Source: Gammaproteobacteria bacterium (GTDB lineage: Bacteria; Pseudomonadota; Gammaproteobacteria; GCA-001735895). From it: a stretch of DNA of 13,949 nt. Positions 1 to 5,991 of the stretch are shown piece by piece. How positions within the stretch are numbered: position 1 is the first letter of the stretch; every line of letters starts with the position of its first letter. Where the stretch lies: contig JAASSH010000011.1 of the NCBI GenBank assembly GCA_021767985.1, positions 1 to 13,949 on the forward strand, given 5' to 3'. Below the pieces are notes generated by a model. The model saw nothing but the letters and a program-made list of their open reading frames with translations. It was not told where the DNA came from and did not search any database. The position numbers were made by a program, and so were the translations under genes.

Positions 1-2240
1 AGGAAAAGCTCGCGTCGCTGCAAAAAGGATTACCAGACGGCGTTGAGATCGTGACCACCTACGACCGATCCGCACTGATCCAGGAAGCAGTGAGTAACCT
101 GTACAACAAGTTAATGGAGGAGTTCATTGTTGTCGTGCTGATTTGCGCCCTTTTCCTGTTCCACTTCCGCTCGTCGCTGGTGATTATCATCAGTTTGCCG
201 ATCGGAATCCTGGGCGCCTTCGTCATCATGTATCTGCAGGGTTTGAACGCCAACATTATGTCGCTCGGTGGAATTGCCATCGCCATCGGTGCGATGGTCG
301 ACGGCGCGATCGTCATGATCGAGAACGTGCACAAGCACATCGAACGCACGCCTCTAACCAGGGAGAATCGATGGCAGGTCATCGGCGAAGCCTCGGTCGA
401 GGTCGGGCCGCCATTGTTTTTCTCATTGATCATCATCACCCTGAGCTTCCTGCCGGTTTTCACCTTAGAGGCGCAGGAAGGCAAGATGTTCACTCCGCTC
501 GCCTACACCAAGACTTACGCGATGGCGGTCGCCGCGGGTCTGTCGATCACGCTGGTCCCGGTTTTGATGGGCTATTTCATTCGCGGAAAAGTCTTTCCCG
601 AGCACAAGAATCCGCTCAACCGCCTGATTACCTGGATTTACATGCCGGTGATCCGAACCGTGCTCGACGGGCCGAAGACCATGATCTTCATCGCTCTTGT
701 CGTCATGGCCATCGGGCTTTGGCCGGCGAGCAAGATCGGCAGCGAGTTCATGCCGCCGCTGGACGAGGGAGACCTGATGTATATGCCGACGACCTACCCC
801 GGCATCTCTATCGGCAAGGCGCGTGAACTGCTGCAGCAGACCGACAAGCTGATCAAAACCCTGCCGGAAGTCGAATCCGTATTCGGCAAGATCGGCCGGG
901 CCGACTCGGCCACCGACCCGGCGCCGCTGACGATGATCGAAACCCTGATCCAGCTCAAGCCCAAGTCCGAATGGCGTCCCGGGGTTACCGCCGAGACGCT
1001 GCGCGCCGAGCTCGACCAGTTGGTCAAGTATCCGGGGTTGACCAATGCCTGGGTCATGCCGATCAAGACCCGCATCGACATGCTCGCGACCGGGATCAAG
1101 ACGCCGGTGGGCATCAAGGTGGCCGGCCCTGACTTAAGCGAAATCGAAGCCATCGGTAAGCGCCTCGAGGCCATCCTCAAGGATATTCCCGGTACCGCTT
1201 CGGTGTATTCCGAGCGCGTGGCAGGCGGGCGCTACATCAAGACTGATATTGACCGGGATAAGGCCGCGCGTTACGGCCTGAACGTATCGGATGTTCAAGA
1301 CGTGATTAAAACCGCGATTGGCGGCATGAGCGTGGCGCAAACCATCGAGGGACTGGAACGCTACCCGATCAACATTCGCTATCCGCAGGCCTACCGCGAC
1401 TCGGTAGACAAGATCCGCATGCTGCCGTTGACCACCATGAACAATCAGCGCATAGCGCTCTCCGACGTGGCGGATATCCGTGTCGAAGACGGACCACCGG
1501 CGATCAAGAGCGAAAACGCCCGTCTGAACGGCTGGACCCTGGTCGATATCAGCGGTCGTGATCTGGGTTCTTATGTGGCCGAGGCACAGCAGGTAGTGGC
1601 GGAACAACTCGATCTGCCCGCAGGGTATTCGGTAGCCTGGTCGGGTCAGTACGAGTACCTGGTCAGAGCCAAGCAGCGCCTGTCGGTCGTGGTGCCGCTG
1701 ACGCTGGCGATCATTATGCTGCTGCTATACATCAATTTCCGCAACGTGGTCGAGGTGCTTATTATCATGGGGACCCTGCCTTTTGCGCTCGTCGGCGGGA
1801 TCTGGTTGATGTATCTGCTGGGCTATGAAATGTCGGTGGCGGTCGGCGTCGGCTTCATCGCCCTGGCCGGCGTTACCGTGGAAATCGGTGTGCTGATGCT
1901 GGTGTATCTGAACCTGGCATTCAACAAATTGCGCCAGCAAGCGTTGCACGAAAATCGCGAGCCGAGCCGGGACGAGATCCGCGAAGCGGTTATTGAAGGC
2001 GCCGGGCGACGAGTCCGACCGATCATGATGACGTTTGCCGCGATTGTCGTCGGTCTGATTCCCATCATGTTCGGCGAGGGAACGGGATCGGAGGTAATGC
2101 AACGAATAGCCGGTCCCATGATCGGCGGCATGATCAGTTCGCTGATACTGACCCTGCTGGTTATTCCGGCAATCTACTTTCTATGGAAAACCAACGCGTT
2201 GAGAAAACCAGTTGCTCAACTAACCCGACAAGAGGCGTGA
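1..2240 (+). CDS. cusA: CusA-type heavy-metal (Cu/Ag) RND efflux pump, C-terminal part
   Basis: Inner-membrane proton-driven pump that moves metal ions, probably Cu(I)/Ag(I), from periplasm or cytoplasm into a tripartite channel to the outside. The frame is open from base 3 and the GTG at 51 lies inside the protein, so about 300 N-terminal residues of a ~1040-residue family member are outside the window. Counting from the codon at base 3, the 745 visible residues hold membrane segments 2-7, the second periplasmic loop, and segments 8-12. TM4 reads GAMVDGAIVMIEN, which resembles CusA more than CzcA. Methionines at about 86, 98, 105, 174, 189 and 699 align with the CusA relay methionines M391, M403, M410, M486, M501 and M1009. 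Methionines in APLTM and RIDM sit where the periplasmic metal site is expected. Relay acids D100 (D405) and E627 (E939) are kept, but the K984 position is Ile674. The Cu/Ag preference is inferred. The next gene starts 3 bases after the stop, so the two are probably cotranscribed. Confidence 0.93.
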   Translation, partial: EKLASLQKGLPDGVEIVTTYDRSALIQEAVSNLYNKLMEEFIVVVLICALFLFHFRSSLVIIISLPIGILGAFVIMYLQGLNANIMSLGGIAIAIGAMVDGAIVMIENVHKHIERTPLTRENRWQVIGEASVEVGPPLFFSLIIITLSFLPVFTLEAQEGKMFTPLAYTKTYAMAVAAGLSITLVPVLMGYFIRGKVFPEHKNPLNRLITWIYMPVIRTVLDGPKTMIFIALVVMAIGLWPASKIGSEFMPPLDEGDLMYMPTTYPGISIGKARELLQQTDKLIKTLPEVESVFGKIGRADSATDPAPLTMIETLIQLKPKSEWRPGVTAETLRAELDQLVKYPGLTNAWVMPIKTRIDMLATGIKTPVGIKVAGPDLSEIEAIGKRLEAILKDIPGTASVYSERVAGGRYIKTDIDRDKAARYGLNVSDVQDVIKTAIGGMSVAQTIEGLERYPINIRYPQAYRDSVDKIRMLPLTTMNNQRIALSDVADIRVEDGPPAIKSENARLNGWTLVDISGRDLGSYVAEAQQVVAEQLDLPAGYSVAWSGQYEYLVRAKQRLSVVVPLTLAIIMLLLYINFRNVVEVLIIMGTLPFALVGGIWLMYLLGYEMSVAVGVGFIALAGVTVEIGVLMLVYLNLAFNKLRQQALHENREPSRDEIREAVIEGAGRRVRPIMMTFAAIVVGLIPIMFGEGTGSEVMQRIAGPMIGGMISSLILTLLVIPAIYFLWKTNALRKPVAQLTRQEA

Positions 2241-2246
2241 AATATG
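2231..2246 (+). promoter_or_regulatory. Ribosome binding site and start of the PII-like gene
   Basis: AGAGG at 2231-2235 lies 8 bases before the ATG at 2244 and overlaps the last codons of the pump gene. This fixes the start and suggests that the two genes are translated from one message. Confidence 0.6.
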
Positions 2247-2552
2247 AAATATTGTAAGGTTGTAGCCATCTTGAACGTCACCGATTACGGTGTACTGCAC
2301 GAAACGATTCAACGGCTGGATGTCCCCGGCGTCACGGTCAGCATGGTCAAGGGATTTGGCGACTACGTGAATAGTTTCAGTCCGTACGGTTTTTCGGACA
2401 ACATGAAAGTCGAAATCTACACCTCCCAGGAACAGGCGGAGACGGTTGCACAGGAACTGTCGTCTCTCGCCGACCAATTGACCGAGGGCGGGGGTGTCGT
2501 CGCCGTCGAGCCTGTAGCCCAGCTAATGAATGTCCAAAAACTCGAGGACTAG
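2244..2552 (+). CDS. PII-superfamily (PII-NG-like) protein linked to metal RND pump
   Basis: Small cytosolic protein of 102 residues that resembles the PII (GlnB) fold. The N-terminal strand KYCKVVAILN is followed by a helix (about 16-27), then VPGVTVSMVKGFGDYVN. That segment matches the PII pattern of a GVTV strand followed by K-G-(F/Y)-G leading into the T-loop. After a short T-loop region (about 44-52) come the strand KVEIYTS, a helix (60-75), a Gly-rich B-loop-like segment TEGGGVVAVEPV (80-91) and a C-terminal tail. A subgroup of PII proteins (PII-NG) is known to be encoded beside CusA/CzcA pumps and differs from GlnB/GlnK in its T-loop. This protein lacks a recognisable GlnB-type uridylylation motif. 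By context it may sense a nucleotide or metal and modulate the pump, but that is inference. DUF3240, also found next to such pumps, fits the sequence less well. The gene ends about 240 bases before the convergent barrel gene. Confidence 0.8.
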   Translation: MKYCKVVAILNVTDYGVLHETIQRLDVPGVTVSMVKGFGDYVNSFSPYGFSDNMKVEIYTSQEQAETVAQELSSLADQLTEGGGVVAVEPVAQLMNVQKLED

Positions 2553-2695
2553 GCTCGTGCAAAAGCTTTGCCGTTGCCCGCTATGGGTGAATGCTGTTCC
2601 CATCACCTGTTTCTAGGGGTGGAATCGAACTGCCGTCACAAACTCTCAAAAAAGCAGACGTTCAAGTGGCTTATTTAAGCTTATATCATTGGCCT

Positions 2696-2757
2696 GGTAT
2701 CGAAGTCAGGCAGTTATCGAGCATCGCAACTGAATACATACACGACTATTCGATACC
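2696..2757. repeat. Nested inverted repeat between convergent genes
   Basis: GGTATCGAA (2696-2704) and TTCGATACC (2749-2757) form a perfect 9-bp outer stem. Inside it, CAGTT (2711-2715) pairs with AACTG (2728-2732), and a minimal CGA/TCG pairing surrounds GCA. The arrangement could fold as RNA from either strand. It lies past the 3' ends of both neighbouring genes, so it may act in termination or mRNA 3'-end protection, or be a recombination remnant. None of these is shown. Confidence 0.4.
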
Positions 2758-2760
2758 CAC

Positions 2761-2775
2761 GCATAGCCTTTATGC
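2761..2775. repeat. Short hairpin downstream of barrel gene
   Basis: GCATA (2761-2765) and TATGC (2771-2775) form a 5-bp stem with a 5-base loop. On the minus strand it follows the barrel gene stop by about 20 bases, where a terminator would sit, but no T-run follows it in that direction. Confidence 0.3.
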
Positions 2776-2794
2776 CTTAAGCACTCGACGTAAA

Positions 2795-3538
2795 TTAAAA
2801 AACAAACTTTCCGCCCAGGCCGAAAAACGAAACTGATTCGTCATCTACAAAATCTTCGACATCGAAAAAATTATAAGCCTCGGCTCTGAGGCTAAAATAT
2901 CGATTGAGCCTGATATCGATCCCGACAGCAATTAAAAATCCATTACTTTTTTCGCTAACACTATCGGCTGGACCGGACAGGGTGGTATCGGCGAAATAAA
3001 TGCCGCCCTGGCCAAAGAAATTGAGGGTTGATTCGTTATTTCTTGAGCTGTTAAACGTCAGTGCAAGATTGATCGTATCAACTTCTATTTCAATACCAGT
3101 CAAACTCGTAACTTCAGCCTCTCCCGAACTGAAAAACGACAACTCATATCCCATGCGACTGTTCTCGGGTTGATACCCAACATGAAAACGTGATGCATCA
3201 CCGTCATCAATATCATCGTAATCAAATTTGGAATCTCCGATTGTTATACCCAGGCTGACAAGCCCGGATAAACCGGAACCTCTCGAAGGGGGAGATCGCT
3301 CATAGTAAGCTGAAGGAGGCGGATACGGTGGACGATAAAAAGGATCATGGTCGTGATAATAGTAATGGTGGTCGCGATGATCGTTCTTGTCATCATCGTC
3401 TTTGGGCTCCGTGATCTTTTTATACTCCGGTGTGTTTTTAATGGCATCTCCGTATTCGGAGCTGCTTACGGATACAGATAGAAGACTCAATATCGACAAC
3501 GTAAAGAGCATCAAACAGCGGATAGCAGTCGGTTTCAT
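2795..3538 (-). CDS. Secreted outer-membrane beta-barrel-like protein with Asp/His-rich segment
   Basis: Not assigned to a named family. With ATG at 3538 the protein has 247 residues. It starts with a signal peptide: K2, a hydrophobic run at about 8-24 (LMLFTLSILSLLSVSV), and a small-residue cleavage region near 24-27. Residues 47-65 hold eight Asp and five His with a Tyr triplet, followed by a Pro/Tyr-rich stretch (66-80). From about 88 on there are alternating polar/hydrophobic strands typical of a small OmpA/OmpW-like barrel, ending in GGKFVF with a terminal Phe as in many barrel proteins. A second acidic patch lies at 106-114. A GTG at 3547 in the same frame would add three residues. ATG is preferred because it puts Lys directly before the hydrophobic core. 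The AGGGA box is 12 bases from the ATG and only 3 from the GTG, so neither is ideal. The gene is convergent with the pump and PII-like genes. A metal-binding role is suggested only by the Asp/His segment and context. Confidence 0.72.
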   Translation of the reverse strand: MKPTAIRCLMLFTLSILSLLSVSVSSSEYGDAIKNTPEYKKITEPKDDDDKNDHRDHHYYYHDHDPFYRPPYPPPSAYYERSPPSRGSGLSGLVSLGITIGDSKFDYDDIDDGDASRFHVGYQPENSRMGYELSFFSSGEAEVTSLTGIEIEVDTINLALTFNSSRNNESTLNFFGQGGIYFADTTLSGPADSVSEKSNGFLIAVGIDIRLNRYFSLRAEAYNFFDVEDFVDDESVSFFGLGGKFVF

Positions 3539-3608
3539 GCAATTCACATTTCCCTAAAACGGGCACCCATCTTTAATAAGCCGATCGAACTAGCGGTAAC
3601 ACCTCAAA

Positions 3609-3650
3609 ATCAGATCATGAGCTCCAATCTGACATACTGATGTAAATCAA
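3609..3650 (-). promoter_or_regulatory. Putative FNR/Anr-dependent promoter of the barrel gene
   Basis: On the minus strand, bases 3650-3637 read TTGAT-TTAC-ATCAG, matching the FNR/Anr consensus TTGATN4ATCAA at 9 of 10 positions. A -10-like TCTGAT (4 of 6 matches to TATAAT) occupies 3614-3609. The box centre would then be about 41.5 bases upstream of a start near 3602, the spacing known for class II FNR-activated promoters. The start codon lies ~65 bases further on. The -10 lies in an inverted repeat (TCAGAT 3610-3615, ATCTGA 3627-3632, 11-base spacer) that could be a second operator. This implies expression under low oxygen if the organism has FNR/Anr, and is not proven by the sequence. Confidence 0.42.
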
Positions 3651-3666
3651 CATTTACCATGAGAGT

Positions 3667-3746
3667 GCCTCCGGGTCGCAACTTGCCGCTCATGGCTATT
3701 CTCCGGGGGTCCGGCATTCGGGAATAGCTTATTGCCCCGTGGAGGC
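3667..3746. repeat. Nested stem-loop element between malQ and the barrel gene
   Basis: An 80-base region with an outer stem GCCTCC (3667-3672) / GGAGGC (3741-3746), extended by CGGG/CCCG with a bulge. An inner stem GCTATTC (3695-3701) / GAATAGC (3722-3728) encloses a CCGG-GGGT-CCGG hairpin (3703-3714). On the minus strand it follows the malQ stop by about 40 bases and precedes the barrel promoter, but it has no T-tract. Possible roles are a 3' stabilising structure for the glycogen mRNA, a small RNA, or a copy of a dispersed intergenic repeat. The rest of the gap (3548-3783) shows no gene. Confidence 0.45.
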
Positions 3747-3783
3747 GTTTCGAGGTCTCGTACTGACCGACAGCACGGTGATG

Positions 3784-5991
3784 TCAGACGCGACGTTCGC
3801 TATTGATCGCCTGCGCGATGCTTTCAAGCTCGCTGTATGCCGGCCAGTCCTCCAGCGCGACAGGTAACTTACTGCGCCAGTTCGGGTATTCGTCGATGGT
3901 ACCGGGCAGGTTGATCTGCTGTTGTTGTCCGAACAGGTCTTCGAGTTGAACCATCATCACCGCGGCATTCGATCGCGCCAGGTAGCGCTGGATGGATATC
4001 AATAGATCGCTGCCTAGAGCACTGGGCCTGTCTGCGTCATCGCTTGTGTCGACGGGGACGAGTTGCTCCCGTTTCAAGGCCGCCAGAATTTCGTGCCGGT
4101 CCTGCGCCCGCAGCATTCGTTGCCGGGTTTCATCCTCGGGCGACGGGTACAGGTTCAATCGAGCGCGCAAATCGATATCCAGCTCCTGCCAGTATGCGCC
4201 GAGAGTTGGCAGGTCGTGCGAACCCGTGACGCAAAGCGCACAACGCGGGTATTCGGCAGGCGCCTTGAAACTGCCCTCGTGCCAGTTTTTCTCGAAGCAA
4301 AGAATCCGGTACGACAGGACCTTATTCGGTTCCAGCGCGTAGCGCACCTCGTCCGGCACGGTGCCCAGGTCTTCGCCAACGACCAGGCATCGATTGCGCT
4401 GACTTTCCAGCGCGACGATCCCGAGCAGGTCCTGCAACGGGTAAGCCACGTAGCTGCCGAGGCCGGTGGAACAATCACGCGGGATCCAGTAAAGGCGCAT
4501 CAGACCCATGATATGGTCGATACGAAGCGCACCGGCATGGCGCATGTTGGCGCGCAGCGTTGTGGCGAACTGGTGGTAGAAATTCGCGTTGACAGACGGC
4601 GGCTTGAGAGGCGGCAATTCCCAGTTCTGCCCATCCGAACTGAAATCATCGGGTGGAGCGCCGATGCCCGTCCCCGGAGCATAGAGTTCAGGCTCGGCCC
4701 AGTATTCAGCCGCAGACTTTTCGTTGCCCACCGCGAGATCGCGGTATATGCCGATACTCATACCATTGCGGCGACAGCATGCATCGACCGCGGCGAGCTG
4801 CCGATCGGTAATCCACTGCAGGTATTGATGAAACTCGATTGCCTCGACGTTGCGTTCTGCCCATTCGGCGGTTAGACGCGAATCCGGATCCTGGTAGTCC
4901 CGCGGCCATTGCTGCCAGCGGGTACATCTCGAGTCCGCTGCATGGAAATACTGCTGCAAGGCTTCGAACAGGGCAAACCTGAACAAGTCCTCGGCGCCGT
5001 CATGCTGAAACTGTCGAAACGCCGCCGCGCGCTCCGAGTTGAAATCGAGATGCTCGTGCCGAAAACTCTGGTAAAGCATCTCCAGTACCTGGAGTTTCGC
5101 TGCCCAGACGCCGCTGTAGTTAACGGACTCGTCCTCGCGAAGAGTCCGCAGTGTCGCCTGGAAGCCTTCGCTTTTTACCAGCGCCTGAGCCTGCCCGCAG
5201 TCGGCGTAGTCTTCTATCTTTTCGACATCGAGATACACCGGATTGAGATGATCACGGCTCGATGGGCTATAAGGGCTCGCTTTCTCTGGTTGGTGCGCAA
5301 ACAGCGTATGCAGCGGATTGACGCCAATAACGTCGACGCCCAGCGGCGCCAGGATATCGATCGCCGAGCACAGATCGCCGAAATCGCCGATACCCCAGTT
5401 ACGCCCGGATCGCAGCGAGTAAAGTTGCAGGCTGACGCCCCAGGCTTTCTGCTGCTGTTCGAACGCGGGCGGTTCGTAACACGCCCCGGGGGCCACGATG
5501 AGACAGCTTGTCGCCTCGGCTCCGTCGACCGTTTTGATTTCCAGCTGGTGATAGCCGATGGCACTCACGTCGGGCAGCTCCACGTCGAACCGCTTTACCG
5601 GTCCCTCGTCCAGCCAATATTCGCCACTGGCATGATCCGGGTGGAGCTCCCAGCTGCCGTGCCGGCAACCACCGCCCTCTTCGTGCAATTCCCAGCTAAT
5701 CGGTTCGGCACATTGCGCGGGCGTCAGGCTTAGCCTGAGCCAGAGGGACGAATCGTTCCGGCGAAATACTATGACCGGGGCGACGATGCGCCGCCATTCG
5801 CGAGACCTCAAAGTTTCGAGATGACGCTGGATATCTTCGTCGCTATTAACCGGGTAGTCGAGCGCCTCGAGCAGCAACCGTTTGACCTCGATGCCGGGTT
5901 GATGCAACGTACCCGAGATATCGTGGTATCCGGTGGCAATGCCGCAGGCATCGCACAAAGCGTCGAGCCCGGCGTGGTCGTTTACAAACAT
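3784..5991 (-). CDS. malQ: 4-alpha-glucanotransferase (amylomaltase), GH77
   Basis: Transfers maltosyl and longer units between maltodextrins in the cytoplasm, releasing glucose and making chains long enough for phosphorylase. The protein has 735 residues, close to the E. coli MalQ type that carries an extra N-terminal region. Residues 1-170 form that N-terminal beta-rich part and the GH77 barrel starts near 180 (WGVSLQLYSLRS). SPYSPSSRDHLNPVYLD (239-255) is the family substrate motif. The expected nucleophile is D492 in LRIDHIMGLMR, the acid/base is E540 in VVGEDLGTVP, and the transition-state stabiliser is D593 in GSHDLPT. The C-terminal NLPGTIDEYPNWR (694-706) is also typical. The start at 5991 has a good ribosome site (GAGGA, about 5 bases upstream) and overlaps the glgX end by 10 bases, so it is translationally coupled as the last gene of the glycogen operon. 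Its place beside glgX suggests recycling of short glucans released by debranching. Confidence 0.95.
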   Translation of the reverse strand: MFVNDHAGLDALCDACGIATGYHDISGTLHQPGIEVKRLLLEALDYPVNSDEDIQRHLETLRSREWRRIVAPVIVFRRNDSSLWLRLSLTPAQCAEPISWELHEEGGGCRHGSWELHPDHASGEYWLDEGPVKRFDVELPDVSAIGYHQLEIKTVDGAEATSCLIVAPGACYEPPAFEQQQKAWGVSLQLYSLRSGRNWGIGDFGDLCSAIDILAPLGVDVIGVNPLHTLFAHQPEKASPYSPSSRDHLNPVYLDVEKIEDYADCGQAQALVKSEGFQATLRTLREDESVNYSGVWAAKLQVLEMLYQSFRHEHLDFNSERAAAFRQFQHDGAEDLFRFALFEALQQYFHAADSRCTRWQQWPRDYQDPDSRLTAEWAERNVEAIEFHQYLQWITDRQLAAVDACCRRNGMSIGIYRDLAVGNEKSAAEYWAEPELYAPGTGIGAPPDDFSSDGQNWELPPLKPPSVNANFYHQFATTLRANMRHAGALRIDHIMGLMRLYWIPRDCSTGLGSYVAYPLQDLLGIVALESQRNRCLVVGEDLGTVPDEVRYALEPNKVLSYRILCFEKNWHEGSFKAPAEYPRCALCVTGSHDLPTLGAYWQELDIDLRARLNLYPSPEDETRQRMLRAQDRHEILAALKREQLVPVDTSDDADRPSALGSDLLISIQRYLARSNAAVMMVQLEDLFGQQQQINLPGTIDEYPNWRSKLPVALEDWPAYSELESIAQAINSERRV

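Larger units (their letters stand above)
2553..2794. other. Non-coding gap between convergent genes, AT-rich
   Basis: 242 bases between the PII-like gene and the end of the barrel gene. It is clearly AT-richer than the flanking genes: bases 2641-2700 have 22 G/C of 60. It contains a weak hairpin (ATGGG 2583-2587 with CCCAT 2599-2603, 11-base loop, no clear T-tract) and the nested inverted repeats listed separately. No confident rho-independent terminator was seen on either strand. An 81-codon open frame here lacks a proper ribosome binding site and is not called. Confidence 0.55.

Noticed and set aside
51..2240. GTG at 51 as the start of the pump gene
   Set aside because: The frame is open to base 3 and the upstream residues (LPDGVEI) fit the CusA family directly before the conserved YDRSALI, so the gene starts outside the window.
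2583..2603. Rho-independent terminator after the PII-like gene
   Set aside because: The stem is only 5 bp with an 11-base loop and there is no proper T-run after it.
2613..2631. tRNA/tmRNA T-arm-like sequence (GTTCGATTCC on the minus strand)
   Set aside because: The flanking bases do not form a T-stem and no acceptor, D or anticodon arm is seen. A 10-base match is too short to claim an attachment-site remnant.
2591..2836. 81-codon open frame on the + strand
   Set aside because: No usable ribosome site, no recognisable family, low-complexity basic end, and it runs into the 3' end of the barrel gene on the other strand.
4063..5733. Long + strand frames of 270 and 274 codons opposite malQ
   Set aside because: Shadows of a GC-rich coding strand. 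The translations are Arg/Val-rich without domains, while malQ on the minus strand has all GH77 motifs.
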